Positions 8,783 through 18,606 are shown, numbered from the stretch's first letter. The stretch: DNA of 64,000 bases from Paenibacillus sp. FSL R10-2734 (GCF_037963865.1 NZ_CP150170.1:6510001-6574000); one strand, 5' to 3'. Notes: a model not told the origin generated them from the sequence alone. Numbers and translations: made by a program.

Positions 8783-9775
8783 TCATTTCACTACTGTGAA
8801 CATAACCTCAATAGATCTCCCATCATCGAGCTGTATTACAAATGGCCACGAGCCCGGTGTGGTATTTACACCAATTTTCCACTCCCACTCGATATATCCC
8901 TCCGCATCCGCTTGTTTCCAGCCTAAATACTTAGCAGTGCTCCCCCCGCTTTTATAAAATACGGACAAGTTAGCGGAAGCATTCGGCGGAATTTTGGCAC
9001 GAACCTTGCCTTGTTTATTGGCTACAGCTGGATTCGGTTTTTCTAAAATCTCAATGAAATCCTCTGGTTTTCCAGTACCGTCAACGACCTTATTTATACC
9101 CTCTCCTGTATCCCCGATCCAAAGACGTTCAACAGCACTTGCCTCTAGGACAATGCTTTGGTTTAGAAAGGGCACCTTCATTGGTAGCTCATAGCTAACA
9201 ACCAATCCAAAGTAAGGTCGGGTATCCTTCTTTAACTCAGGCACGATAATGTTGGATACATGAATTCGCTCATAATCCAGTAATTCTGATGACAGATACG
9301 GCTTCAATAAGGGTTTAATCGCTAGATCCAGTGCACTCTCAGAGGTCTCAGCCTGTAGCTTCTGCAGAGGTCCCTCGCCCTTCTCTAAAGCCGACATGAC
9401 CCACTCATTCAGCGGCTTGGGTAATGACATTGCATAGCTACTGCCCCAATCTGTAAGTGACAAGCGGGGAATCGTCCAATTCGATTTAGCTTGATTGCCA
9501 GCGGATAGATCCGTACCACCCTTCACTGGATCAGCATCAGTTTCACTTGTTGCTCCCCATTTCTGCACCGCCAAAGCTGCCGGGTACATATGCGTTGAAA
9601 TAGATTTCACAGTATCGGATGCTGTGCTTTGTAAGGCTGTCGAATACAAGGTCATCTGTACGATAGAAATCAGGAACAGAACAAACAGTAGGAAGATCGG
9701 AAGAACCATCGCCGCTTCTACTACCATGCTGCCATCTTCCTTCGTCTCCCCCCTAATCCGGTACCCGTCCCTCAT
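8783..9775 (-). CDS. TadE-like pseudopilin, long form
   Basis: 330 residues. A TadE signature (SMVVEAAMVLPIFLLFVLFLI, Glu at +5 of the mature end) starts near residue 16 and is followed by an extracytoplasmic domain of about 270 residues whose end (PGSWPFVIQLDDGRSIEVMF) looks beta-rich. TadE/TadF pseudopilins are processed like prepilins and stabilise the fibre. Expected to be cleaved by the downstream peptidase. Confidence 0.7.
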   Translation of the reverse strand: MRDGYRIRGETKEDGSMVVEAAMVLPIFLLFVLFLISIVQMTLYSTALQSTASDTVKSISTHMYPAALAVQKWGATSETDADPVKGGTDLSAGNQAKSNWTIPRLSLTDWGSSYAMSLPKPLNEWVMSALEKGEGPLQKLQAETSESALDLAIKPLLKPYLSSELLDYERIHVSNIIVPELKKDTRPYFGLVVSYELPMKVPFLNQSIVLEASAVERLWIGDTGEGINKVVDGTGKPEDFIEILEKPNPAVANKQGKVRAKIPPNASANLSVFYKSGGSTAKYLGWKQADAEGYIEWEWKIGVNTTPGSWPFVIQLDDGRSIEVMFTVVK

Positions 9776-9793
9776 ATCCTTTCTAACCTCCCG

Positions 9794-12061
9794 CTAATAG
9801 GAAAAATCAGCTTGCACTGCTCTCAAATATGTACTGCCTTGCACATCTCCAGAATACCCAGCGCTATAATCCAATAGCTTCACTACACCTGGCAGAAACC
9901 ATAGCCGCATTCCGAGCCTAATATTCGATGATACATATGTGTTTTTTTCATCTGGATTTATTCCTGTGTTCAGACGGATTAGAGCCAGTATCCGAGATAA
10001 CTGAACGTCCCCACCTCCATGCATCATCATGAACAAACGTAAATGATCACGATAAGTCAGCTTGGCTGGCAAGTATTTGGACAAAGGAACTTCATTCTTC
10101 TCACATAGCAGCAGCATGTCCTGAAAGGCTTGCTGGATACCATACAACAGTGCCGCGGCCAGAACAGCCAGCGGATTTCCCAAGCTTGCCTTCTCTATAA
10201 AACCTTCCATCATTCGAATGGACAGCCGCATCGCGAATATTTCAGCATAGGCTGCGGCCACATTTCCAGCGGGATTATGAAATCCATAAAGAATGTATTC
10301 TAGCTCCTGTGCGTGAGGGTTAAGCTGGTCTGTAAGCTCGGTTGTGCTCTCTGCGGAACCCGGTGCTAAAGTAGCTAACTTCGAAACATCAAAATGCTGA
10401 AAATAGTGGGCAGAATACTCTGTTTGAAAAAGCCTGTCTCTTGCTCCTGCCATAATGCCACCCATTGCTGCATAGATTCCGTCCATATCCTCCATCGCCG
10501 AGCTCCCAGCAGCATACGGGTCTAAGCTAACTTCAGATTTAATGAGTGAATCAGTTAATAATCCTTCATTAAAAGCAACATTCTCCTCATAGTATTGACG
10601 AAGTGTTTGATAGCCTTCCAGAGAATCTGTCACCCCTTCACCCATCAATCGAATCTTATCGAGCAATGCTCTTCCCTCACCCAGCTTCGATTTAGCCTCT
10701 TTCTCCAATTGCTTACGCTCTTTATCTGAGCTACGGTGCTGTTCGATAACAGCCAAATCACTAGTGACAATACTTCCATTCTCACCGTAATTTTCTAGAT
10801 AGTTATTCATCACACGTGAAGCTTCAAGAACAGAGGAAATCATTCGGTAGGAGTCACCATAAACACCCAAAGCTTCATTTAATACTCCTGACAAACCTGT
10901 TACTATCGGTTCAATAGCGTCATAAGCCCTATGTTGCGTGGATAAACTATTCTCCATACGACTTAAATCAGTCGAGGAGAGAATCAACGCCTCTTCCTGC
11001 TCACGTAGCTTTTTAAGTGGCTCTGAGCTTATCTCACCTGAGCTTCCCGGAATATCCCAGTCATTAGCAGGATCATCCGATAGATTTCCGCCCTCCATTC
11101 GAGACTGTTCCAATACATCTCTCATCTCGTCATTCAATTGCTGTGCCTTGTTTAATGCTTCTTTCGCTTCCTCTATTAATCTTCCATGTTCTTCATGAAA
11201 AGCTGTTAATAAGGCAGGAAGTCGCGATAGCATCTCATTAGTTCGACTCTGGTAGAGTGACAATTGATAGGTGTACTTTGCTGGATTTTTACTATCACGA
11301 TAAAGATCATCGTAGTATTTTCCAAGGTAGTCGCTATACTGTGCGGGTATATCCGCGGCCGATTGCATACTTCCGAGCGAACTGCCTGAAATGGACTCAC
11401 CGGGAGGATTCATGATCCATAAAAGCAACCCCCTTCCACTCTCCGCAGCTTGGCTTCTCCGCTCTAACATAAGATCCAATGCCTCTTCTCGCTCGTCATA
11501 AAGCGGCTGCAGCTTACTGAGTAATTCAGTAGCCCGAGAGGCCTCTGCCATTACTCCTGACATTGGCTTGAATTTACCTGCCAGCTCCAAAGCGAAATCT
11601 ACCGGAGCCTTATATTTCATCTCTTCCAGTATTTGTCTTCGAACAACATCATAGCTACCAAGTGGTCGACTCCATTCCAAAGATGAGGATTCCAGCGCGA
11701 TGGGTACGAGGTTGAATGCATCACTCCGACCACTTTTATACAAATTATCATTTAACACCTGGGACAGCAGCATATCCCCGTCACTCTCTCCGAATGCGAA
11801 TAAACCATACTTTTCTCGTAGCTCAACATTGTAGGATGACATTACAGAGCGGACGCTAGCCCCAGCTAGACGTTCTTCCTGAACATTGAATGCAGCAATC
11901 CGTGCATAATCAATCAGCACAGCGGTAAATAAAAAGACGAAAGCTAGCACCATGATTAGGAAAATCGAGACCGAACCTTCCGTTTTGCTCTTAATCTGCC
12001 CCTGTCTATGACTCTTCCGACTCTTTCCGTTAACAAGGCAGCTGGTAAAGATGCTTCTCAT
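9794..12061 (-). CDS. Large TadG-like/DUF5702-type pilus assembly protein
   Basis: 755 residues. One N-terminal transmembrane segment (GSVSIFLIMVLAFVFLFTAVLIDYARIAAFNVQ) with the Glu/Asp-rich boundary seen in TadE/G proteins, then about 690 extracytoplasmic residues with long coiled-coil stretches (about 200-500). The layout fits the large TadG-like proteins of Firmicute Tad clusters (DUF5702-like); I infer a structural role at the cell surface. I chose the ATG at 12061 because AGGAGGGAGG lies 6 bases upstream; a longer frame begins at 12100 without a site. Confidence 0.65.
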   Translation of the reverse strand: MRSIFTSCLVNGKSRKSHRQGQIKSKTEGSVSIFLIMVLAFVFLFTAVLIDYARIAAFNVQEERLAGASVRSVMSSYNVELREKYGLFAFGESDGDMLLSQVLNDNLYKSGRSDAFNLVPIALESSSLEWSRPLGSYDVVRRQILEEMKYKAPVDFALELAGKFKPMSGVMAEASRATELLSKLQPLYDEREEALDLMLERRSQAAESGRGLLLWIMNPPGESISGSSLGSMQSAADIPAQYSDYLGKYYDDLYRDSKNPAKYTYQLSLYQSRTNEMLSRLPALLTAFHEEHGRLIEEAKEALNKAQQLNDEMRDVLEQSRMEGGNLSDDPANDWDIPGSSGEISSEPLKKLREQEEALILSSTDLSRMENSLSTQHRAYDAIEPIVTGLSGVLNEALGVYGDSYRMISSVLEASRVMNNYLENYGENGSIVTSDLAVIEQHRSSDKERKQLEKEAKSKLGEGRALLDKIRLMGEGVTDSLEGYQTLRQYYEENVAFNEGLLTDSLIKSEVSLDPYAAGSSAMEDMDGIYAAMGGIMAGARDRLFQTEYSAHYFQHFDVSKLATLAPGSAESTTELTDQLNPHAQELEYILYGFHNPAGNVAAAYAEIFAMRLSIRMMEGFIEKASLGNPLAVLAAALLYGIQQAFQDMLLLCEKNEVPLSKYLPAKLTYRDHLRLFMMMHGGGDVQLSRILALIRLNTGINPDEKNTYVSSNIRLGMRLWFLPGVVKLLDYSAGYSGDVQGSTYLRAVQADFSY

Positions 12062-12121
12062 CAAAACCTCCCTCCTTATCCCCGCTCTGTATGAATACAA
12101 GCTCCACTAGCAAAGGTATAT

Positions 12122-12793
12122 TCATTCCTTCTGAAGCTTGGTCATCATTGCGGAAGCATCCTTCTTCTCCATGTTGACTGCAGATCCACTCCCCTCCGAG
12201 CCTCCTTTAAACTTAGCCCCGAAGTAACGCATCAGGTCGACCGTACGAATAAACTCAACAGGCTCAGCGATGATAGATTGAGCTTTTACCTTGGGTCTCG
12301 CCTCATCTGACAGGACTTCATCAAGCACAGGTAAGTGCAGTAGACGATTTAACTCAGCGTTTACTTTCCGTCCGGTAAGCGAATATGCGTAGTTCATATT
12401 TCCCGGCATATTATTCGGAATCATAGAGGACGAATGTCTGAGTTTAAGCACTGGTAAATCACTTTCATCTGACACTTCACCAGGTAACTCTATAGTCACG
12501 CCACCACTTCCAGCTTCTCCGCCGAATAATGAGGCTAGCAAAGCATCGTCTCCAATTCTCCAATAAAGGGAGTCATACTCACCAGCAGCATAGGAGCCAG
12601 AAACCTCTTTATGGCTGTTGTCCCAATTGTAAGCCGCACGCTCAGTAGCCCCTGAGGCCACTTGCAGCAGCATAGACTTCTGGTAGCTGTACAAACAGAA
12701 GAACAGAAGAAGCATCGTAATACACATGACCATCGGCAACAGAAGAGAAGCTTCAATGGTAAAGCTACCTCGATCGTCCTTAAGCTTGTTCAC
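12122..12793 (-). CDS. TadE-family pseudopilin
   Basis: 223 residues with a short basic leader and the signature GSFTIEASLLLPMVMCITMLLLFF, the TadE processing site and membrane helix, followed by an extracytoplasmic domain. GTG start at 12793 overlaps the stop of the Flp-like gene as GTGA, so translation is coupled. Its partner is likely the longer TadE at 8783-9775. Confidence 0.75.
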   Translation of the reverse strand: MNKLKDDRGSFTIEASLLLPMVMCITMLLLFFCLYSYQKSMLLQVASGATERAAYNWDNSHKEVSGSYAAGEYDSLYWRIGDDALLASLFGGEAGSGGVTIELPGEVSDESDLPVLKLRHSSSMIPNNMPGNMNYAYSLTGRKVNAELNRLLHLPVLDEVLSDEARPKVKAQSIIAEPVEFIRTVDLMRYFGAKFKGGSEGSGSAVNMEKKDASAMMTKLQKE

Positions 12794-12978
12794 TCGAATA
12801 CTTCCTGGCTCTTTTCTCCCGCAGTTTTAATCAAAGCCTCCACTACCTCCTGAATTTTGTCCTTAAACAAAAGAACGACCGCAATCAGCACAGCAATAAT
12901 CAGAATCATTTCCAGTGTCCCCAGGCCTTCCTCGTCATTCCAAAAGCTCTTCGCACCACTTAACATTGTCATCATCAT
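12790..12978 (-). CDS. Flp-type major pilin candidate
   Basis: 62 residues. A short leader ending in EEGLGTLEMILIIAVLIAVVLLF gives a G/T-E processing region with Glu at +5 and a single hydrophobic helix, then an amphipathic tail. This is the size and pattern of Flp/type IVb pilins. The ATG at 12978 is placed 9 bases after GGAGG; an in-frame GTG at 12987 abuts the site and is unlikely. It should be the most abundant product of the operon and the main substrate of the A24 peptidase. Confidence 0.75.
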   Translation of the reverse strand: MMMTMLSGAKSFWNDEEGLGTLEMILIIAVLIAVVLLFKDKIQEVVEALIKTAGEKSQEVFE

Positions 12979-12991
12979 TAGTTTCACCCTC

Positions 12992-13864
12992 CTACATTTT
13001 TAACATCATGAAAGCTGGCGTTCCCACCAGCACAATTACTATTAAAAAGATAACTACCATCGGAAACACCAATTTTGAGGAAGCCTGCTCCCCACGTGTC
13101 CGGCTAATAGCCTTCCGTTTGTCCCACAGCATCCGCGATAGATCACGCAGCGACAACACAAAATCTGCTCCACCCCTGCGGTAATTCAGCAGTACCGTCG
13201 TTGTGAATAACGACACCTCCTGCACAGCGCATCTCTTACTGAAATTTTCGAAAGCCTGCTGAAATGAATAACCCCCCTCCCATTCACTGGTCATGATCCT
13301 AAGCTCCATATACAGTGGATGATTAATATCACCTCGGTAGCTTTCCACACAGCGGATAATCGCCCGTTGCACAGTCTCACCTGCTCCAACCAGCAGCACA
13401 ATGCTATTCAGAAGCTCTGGCAATTCGAGCATAATATTTTGCTCTCTTACCCTCACCTTTTTATGTAAGTCACTGACCATTGCCGCTGGTAGAGCTACTG
13501 CCAAAAAAGAACCCAAAATCACGCCTGTCTGATCGTCGCTGACCCAAGTGATTAAGCTCCCACCCACTAGCAGCAGCCAGCCGTAGCTTAACATCTCACC
13601 CGTGAATAGCAGGGTTCGCTCTGCGCTGTAACGCATACCATAACTTCGCTGCAGGGAACGTTGAATTCTGAACATCAACGATGGAAATCGGCTGACGATG
13701 CCGCTTTTCTCAATGAGCAACAACAGCGGTTCACCCAGCTTCCGAAGTCGTAAGCCATCCATAGGAAGCCCTCGTAATCCGGCGTACCTTTTCCCGCATT
13801 GAAATCGCAAGATAACCCAAACAACAAGTAAAACAATAGTGCCTACTGCACATAACCATCGCAT
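12992..13864 (-). CDS. TadC-like type II secretion F-domain protein
   Basis: 290 residues with a membrane segment at the N-terminus, a central pair of helices and a C-terminal helix (LVFPMVVIFLIVIVLVGTPAFMML). The T2SSF core (about 120-260) has the usual cytoplasmic helix ELPELLNSIVLLVGAGETV. GspF/TadC proteins form the inner-membrane platform that the TadA ATPase turns. It pairs with the adjacent TadB-like gene 13 bases away. Confidence 0.82.
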   Translation of the reverse strand: MRWLCAVGTIVLLVVWVILRFQCGKRYAGLRGLPMDGLRLRKLGEPLLLLIEKSGIVSRFPSLMFRIQRSLQRSYGMRYSAERTLLFTGEMLSYGWLLLVGGSLITWVSDDQTGVILGSFLAVALPAAMVSDLHKKVRVREQNIMLELPELLNSIVLLVGAGETVQRAIIRCVESYRGDINHPLYMELRIMTSEWEGGYSFQQAFENFSKRCAVQEVSLFTTTVLLNYRRGGADFVLSLRDLSRMLWDKRKAISRTRGEQASSKLVFPMVVIFLIVIVLVGTPAFMMLKM

Positions 13865-13877
13865 GATTCCATCCCCC

Positions 13878-14681
13878 TCACAGCGGAATGTCCATTATTT
13901 TAGTAGTCCAGAGATAACATAAGAACAAAGCCACAAGGGCGAGCGTCGATATAGATATCCCTGCTCCCGTGTACATAGGTTCCATATACTCCCCGGCAGT
14001 TAAACTCATAAAGATCACCATGATCAATGGGGATATTAGCAGCGCCTTAGCCTCGAATTTCTTCTGAGCTATGCTTACAGCAATATCCTGCTGGATATCC
14101 AGCTTCTCCCCGATAATTGTTGACGTACGGCGCACTACTTCTACAAGATCACCACCTGTTCGTTTACAGACAGAAAACACGTCAGCGAACCGCTCGATAT
14201 CCTCCATTCCTGCTCTTTCACTGAAATCACGAAGCGCTTCTTCCACTGGCTGACCGTATTCCATGCGCGTACAGATAATATTTAGCTCCGAGATCATATC
14301 GCCGCCCCCTTCCGGATCAAGCATACGCAGATCCTGAACCGCTTCCCGGAAAGCATTCTCGACCGAACGCCCGGCTGAAAGTGAGGAAGACAGCGAGAAT
14401 AACGTCTGTTTAAACTGAACATTAAGCACACTTCGGCGTCTTTTAAGCAAATAATTACGCAGCATACGAGGTGCATAAAGACCGCCCAGCATTAGTAGTA
14501 ACGACAATATCCAGTGATGATAAAAAAGATATCCCACTCCAAACAGCAACAAACTACCTACAGCGATAGCCAGAATTTTCTGTATAAAGGTCAACTCGTA
14601 TACCGTATAATCCGGCAATAATGAACGACCTCCAGAATCTGCTTCCACAGGCTTTGCAGCAGTAATCTTAAGCTTAAGCAC
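13878..14681 (-). CDS. TadB-like type II secretion F-domain protein
   Basis: 267 residues, two transmembrane helices near 40-75, the T2SSF helical core (FKQTLFSLSSSLSAGRSVENAF, FADVFSVCKRTGGDLVEVVRR) and two C-terminal helices. Platform partner of TadC. GTG start at 14681 with AAAAGGAGG 9 bases upstream. It follows the TadA gene by 23 bases. Confidence 0.82.
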   Translation of the reverse strand: MLKLKITAAKPVEADSGGRSLLPDYTVYELTFIQKILAIAVGSLLLFGVGYLFYHHWILSLLLMLGGLYAPRMLRNYLLKRRRSVLNVQFKQTLFSLSSSLSAGRSVENAFREAVQDLRMLDPEGGGDMISELNIICTRMEYGQPVEEALRDFSERAGMEDIERFADVFSVCKRTGGDLVEVVRRTSTIIGEKLDIQQDIAVSIAQKKFEAKALLISPLIMVIFMSLTAGEYMEPMYTGAGISISTLALVALFLCYLWTTKIMDIPL

Positions 14682-14704
14682 TACCTCTTACCTCCTTTTA
14701 GACT

Positions 14705-15946
14705 TCAGAATCCATGCTGTGATAACGGGTAGGAGGTTACACCTGCCATTCTAAGCTTTGCGGTATGCATTAGCGGGTTTCCACAAGAAACCAGCCCCCC
14801 TTGTACCCTTCCCTCTCGCTCACCGGACTCTTGAAATTCATATAGAGGATTCAAGACTACTTCTCCATCTTTTAGACTCGCAACCTCACTAATTTCCATC
14901 ACTCGCCTAGATCGATCACGCAGCCTGGACAAGTGTACGAAAATATCAATCGCCGATGAGATTTGCTGACGAACAACCGTTACCGGCAGATCCGCAGCAC
15001 TTAACACCATCGTCTCCAGTCGACTAACCATATCGTGCGCGCTATTTGAGTGACCCGATGATAGTGAACCATCGTGGCCAGTGTTCATCGCCTGCAGCAT
15101 ATCAAGACATTCCGCTCCCCGTACCTCACCTACAACAATTCGATTAGGTCTCATCCGCAGCGAAGAACGAATCAACTCTCGAATGGAAATCTCCCCTCTA
15201 CCTTCTGTATTGGCATTCCTAGTCTCTAGTGAAACAAGATTTGGCACCGTTACAATCTGTAGCTCAGCGGAATCTTCTATCGTAATGACCCTCTCATGTG
15301 AGGGGATAAACTGAGATAACGCATTTAGAAAAGTGGTCTTTCCCGAGCCGGTTCCACCGCTAATAAAAATGTTGTATTTAGCAGCTACTAAAATTTGCAG
15401 TAGCTCTGCTGCTTCCTGACTTAAGGCTTCACGCCCTACTAATTCATCCATCGTCATTGGTGTCTCTGGGAATTTACGAATGGTCATCGCTGGCCCTTTC
15501 AGCGAGACTGGTGGAAGTACAATATTTACTCGGGATCCATCCTTCAGCCGAGCATCAACGATAGGAGAGGAATCATTCACTACCCTGTTAACACCGGAGA
15601 CCACGGTTTGGATAATATCCTCCAGTCTGCTGCTGGATTCAAATTCCAAAGGAAGACGACGAATCTGACCTTCCTCTTCTATAAAAATATCAGTATGACT
15701 GTTGATCATAATCTCCGTGATCGCCGGATTATCCACTAATGGCTGAAGCACATCCAATCCTCGGAAGGAGTCGAATAATCTCTTCACAAGCTCATGCTTC
15801 TCCTGTGCTGTTAAATAACGGAGACTTCCACTTTCTAGAACCGTCCGTTCAATATAACTGGTGAGTTCACGGTTCTCTACGGCAGAAGTTACGTCAAGTC
15901 CTGCACGAATATCGCTCCGAAGCGCCCTGAACATCTCCTCATTCAT
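14705..15946 (-). CDS. CpaF/TadA secretion ATPase
   Basis: 413 residues. An N-terminal domain is followed by the RecA-like motor: Walker A GGTGSGKTT (about 197-205), Asp box ITIEDSAEL, Walker B RIVVGEVRGAE, and a His box around GSLSSGHSNSA. This is a complete VirB11/CpaF hexamer subunit that should drive Flp pilus assembly. The ATG at 15946 is favoured, preceded by GGGAAG and overlapping the TadZ stop by 8 bases. A TTG at 15988 would give a 50-base overlap without a good site. Confidence 0.88.
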   Translation of the reverse strand: MNEEMFRALRSDIRAGLDVTSAVENRELTSYIERTVLESGSLRYLTAQEKHELVKRLFDSFRGLDVLQPLVDNPAITEIMINSHTDIFIEEEGQIRRLPLEFESSSRLEDIIQTVVSGVNRVVNDSSPIVDARLKDGSRVNIVLPPVSLKGPAMTIRKFPETPMTMDELVGREALSQEAAELLQILVAAKYNIFISGGTGSGKTTFLNALSQFIPSHERVITIEDSAELQIVTVPNLVSLETRNANTEGRGEISIRELIRSSLRMRPNRIVVGEVRGAECLDMLQAMNTGHDGSLSSGHSNSAHDMVSRLETMVLSAADLPVTVVRQQISSAIDIFVHLSRLRDRSRRVMEISEVASLKDGEVVLNPLYEFQESGEREGRVQGGLVSCGNPLMHTAKLRMAGVTSYPLSQHGF

Positions 15947-17102
15947 GCAAGTTCTTCCCGGTAAATACCTGCGGAAGCGCTGGCTCAACTATCCGCTTAC
16001 ATAGCTGCAGGATTTCTCGCTGAAATTGTGGAGAATTCAAAAAGAGCTCCTCGCGGTGCTGGAGTGTCCATGAAGGAATAAAGGGGAACGCTCCTTCAAT
16101 CGTAATTCCTTCTGGCGGCACCCACTCATCCGAAATATCCGTAGCAAAATTCACTACAAATCTACTCTTATCTACTACATGGGATGGCATACCCGAATTA
16201 GGAGTATTGCAATGCGACAGCCATCTCATCGTCTTGTGTACACTTACAGCATCATTTCTCAGCACCCACAATAGAATTCCACATCTATGAAGCACCGCCT
16301 TAGCTCGTTCTTCCTCAATGCTTCCGGTATCCACAATTACAATGTCAAAGTTTCTCTCCGCTACTAGCCGCTCTAGCAAATCTAGCGTATCCTGCATAGT
16401 CATCTGTAGCATTTCCTTCACATTATTAACCGGCCTAAAAGCAGCACTTCGGAGGTGATCATATCTAATGAAGTATTGTCCTAATTCAATCGTATCCGCT
16501 TCACCCTTATCTCGGCTGGCCTTTATTTCATAAAGCAGCCGCTCTAGTCCAGGTGTATTTCCTGCAGGTAGCCGGAGAAACAATCCACTACTGTCTACAC
16601 TTTCAAGGTTCAGATAAAATACCGAGAGGCCCATTTCACCAAGCTGCTTGACCATATTTAGTGCTATCGTGGTTTTGCCTGTGTTCCCGCTAGAAGAGAC
16701 AATACCCAGCAACAGTGTTTCATCTAGCACGGAGGTACCTCTACTTCTTTGAACTTCACAAAGCTGAAGAAATGCTCCCAGAAGAGAAGGTAACGCCTGA
16801 TACTTTGCAATCATCACGCCTCCCGCCAATCCTTTAGCACTCTTACTGAGATAACCTCCATCCTCACTCAAGACTGCCCATGGAACTGTGTTTCTTCCCT
16901 CCACTATCCAGGTCTCGATGAAAGAAGAGTCCCCCACAACAGCATCTGGGATATCCTCCCCCCTCATAAATTCAATAAAAGCATCCATTCGACTAAAAGC
17001 CGTAATACGTAGCATTTCCCCGTACTCACTGTGATGTAGATAGTGCAGCAATGGTTCGATATATTGACTTTCACGCACTGCGAGCACAATCCTTGCCGCC
17101 AT
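15939..17102 (-). CDS. CpaE/TadZ-like pilus localisation ATPase
   Basis: 387 residues: a receiver-like N-terminal domain (about 1-115) and a MinD/ParA-type ATPase domain with an intact P-loop SSSGNTGKTT (about 136-145) and FDIVIVDTGS as Walker B. First gene of the ten-gene Tad operon; ATG at 17102 with AAAGGAGAG upstream. In contrast to the paralogue at 904-1968, the nucleotide-binding Lys is present. Confidence 0.78.
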   Translation of the reverse strand: MAARIVLAVRESQYIEPLLHYLHHSEYGEMLRITAFSRMDAFIEFMRGEDIPDAVVGDSSFIETWIVEGRNTVPWAVLSEDGGYLSKSAKGLAGGVMIAKYQALPSLLGAFLQLCEVQRSRGTSVLDETLLLGIVSSSGNTGKTTIALNMVKQLGEMGLSVFYLNLESVDSSGLFLRLPAGNTPGLERLLYEIKASRDKGEADTIELGQYFIRYDHLRSAAFRPVNNVKEMLQMTMQDTLDLLERLVAERNFDIVIVDTGSIEEERAKAVLHRCGILLWVLRNDAVSVHKTMRWLSHCNTPNSGMPSHVVDKSRFVVNFATDISDEWVPPEGITIEGAFPFIPSWTLQHREELFLNSPQFQREILQLCKRIVEPALPQVFTGKNLHE

Positions 17103-17154
17103 GAAACCACTCTCCTTTCGATAAGAAGAAAATCCATTATTGTCTCAAAAAAAG

Positions 17155-17206
17155 ACAGCAAAAAAAGCACCGACAATAACCGTGGATACGGTAATTGAAC
17201 GGTGCT
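17155..17206 (-). terminator. Rho-independent terminator after the DUF6526 gene
   Basis: On the minus strand AGCACCG (17200-17206) pairs with CGGTGCT (17166-17172), with a nested ACCGT/ACGGT stem, followed by a T-run. It insulates the Tad operon from the gene upstream. Confidence 0.75.
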
Positions 17207-17290
17207 TCCGTCACTATTCCTTTAATTTACAGCTATAGTAGCATATATATAAGAAGGCAGCAATAAGTTTTTTCGCACACTAGCTGGATA

Positions 17291-17725
17291 CTATACTCTC
17301 ATCTTATCTTCACGCCAGTTCTTAATGGCAGACCGAATATCGGCAGGCTTGAGCTTCTCCTTCACTGCCCGCTGACACAGTGCTGGAAACTCATCGTCCC
17401 CTGCATAACGCAGTGCTATAATTTGAGCTAATTCAAGCTCTGGGCTCAAAGCCTCACCCGTCAGACGGAAATACCGGAACTGTTCTTCCACTCTCACTAT
17501 ACGGTCCTGATTTTTTGTCGCATATATACGAATTCTTGTAATCGCAAATAGTAGGCATAAGGACAAGCCGAATAACAGCAATGGCGCCGTTAAAGCACCA
17601 TCATCACGTATCTCTTGAACAGCATAAATCGCCGACCATACAAACAAGATTAGTGCAAGCGGCATTGTTACAAAATGATAAGGCCAATCGAAACGCATAA
17701 ATCCTTTAGGCTTTCCTTTATTCAT
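17291..17725 (-). CDS. DUF6526-like membrane protein
   Basis: 144 residues with two transmembrane helices (about 18-38 and 47-66) and a soluble C-terminal half ending in KPADIRSAIKNWREDKMRV. The pattern matches the DUF6526 family of small Bacillales membrane proteins; function unknown. ATG at 17725 with GGAG 8 bases upstream. Confidence 0.6.
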   Translation of the reverse strand: MNKGKPKGFMRFDWPYHFVTMPLALILFVWSAIYAVQEIRDDGALTAPLLLFGLSLCLLFAITRIRIYATKNQDRIVRVEEQFRYFRLTGEALSPELELAQIIALRYAGDDEFPALCQRAVKEKLKPADIRSAIKNWREDKMRV

Positions 17726-17806
17726 AATTCATCTCCTCATTTTGTATGACTTGCATAGTGCTTAGCTTGGTCTCACCGGATTAGCCATGACTACCCAAAT
17801 TCCGGT

Positions 17807-18226
17807 TCACAAAAATCGTTGTTTAATCTCTGGTGTTGGAAGTAAGCACTGCTCATCACGTCCAAACCAACGGTAACGATTCTTAGCTACATACCGGTAC
17901 AGGGCATTACGGATTGGTCGCGGCACTACGATGAACACATACGTTACAGGCCAAGGAAATCTCAGTCTACGCGCAATGCGCAGTACTGCGGCTGACTCTG
18001 TATAACACACACCGTTCTCCAGCAATACAACCGTGTTCAATTGTCCAGTCGGAAGTCCAGCCTCATGCATTAGCTTAGCGGCAATTTCACTTTGTAAAGG
18101 CGCGAATAGAAATTTGGCCTTGGGATCACGCGGGATGATGAAACGAATCAACCCCTGGCAAAGATGACACACCCCATCAATTAACACAATGGATTTATTT
18201 TGCATAATGTTCAGCTCCTCGTCCAT
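17807..18226 (-). CDS. DCC-family thiol-disulfide oxidoreductase (YuxK-like)
   Basis: 139 residues, DUF393/DCC family. The defining DGVCHLC motif (Dxx-C-xx-C) sits near residue 17-23, followed by FLFAPLQSE and a C-terminal YRWFGRDEQCLLP. These proteins have a thioredoxin-like active site; physiological partners are not established. The ATG at 18226 follows GGGAGGGGGA. An internal ATG at 18205 after GAGGAG is also possible. Confidence 0.8.
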   Translation of the reverse strand: MDEELNIMQNKSIVLIDGVCHLCQGLIRFIIPRDPKAKFLFAPLQSEIAAKLMHEAGLPTGQLNTVVLLENGVCYTESAAVLRIARRLRFPWPVTYVFIVVPRPIRNALYRYVAKNRYRWFGRDEQCLLPTPEIKQRFL

Positions 18227-18275
18227 GACTCCCCCTCCCTAATAAAGATAAGTGTATCGCATATTTTGGGTAAAC

Positions 18276-18300
18276 AAAAACGCGGGATATCAATCCCGCG
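18276..18300 (-). terminator. Rho-independent terminator
   Basis: CGCGGGAT, 4-base loop, ATCCCGCG, then TTTTT on the minus strand, 22 bases downstream of the small Cys-rich gene. Confidence 0.85.
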
Positions 18301-18321
18301 CCAACATGTACCGTTCTTTAA

Positions 18322-18606
18322 TTATTCAGCAATTGCCTTTTCAATCCATTGATCGCCGATCATTTGTCCTTCGAAATCAGCAGTGAATGCTTCCATGCAT
18401 TTGCAGATGAAGTCTTTGCGGCAAATTGGACATGGAGTTTTAAGCAGGCGGCTGATGTTCGTCATTTTCCATTCCGGAACCCGATTATAAAACGCGCGGC
18501 ACTCCGTTCCATCAGCAAGCTTGATAATGAACTCGTACAATCCTTCCTTATCGTTGCTGCTGGCTTTGGTCACATTCGTAATATTCGGTCTGTAAGACAT
18601 CTTCAT
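18322..18606 (-). CDS. Small Cys-rich hypothetical protein
   Basis: 94 residues. A CPICRKDFICKC cluster (four Cys in 12 residues, around 58-70) suggests a small metal-binding site; the N-terminal half is beta-rich (YEFIIKLADGTECRAFYN). I do not recognise the family. ATG start at 18606 or 18600; upstream in-frame GTG at 18609. Its own terminator follows. Confidence 0.6.
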   Translation of the reverse strand: MKMSYRPNITNVTKASSNDKEGLYEFIIKLADGTECRAFYNRVPEWKMTNISRLLKTPCPICRKDFICKCMEAFTADFEGQMIGDQWIEKAIAE

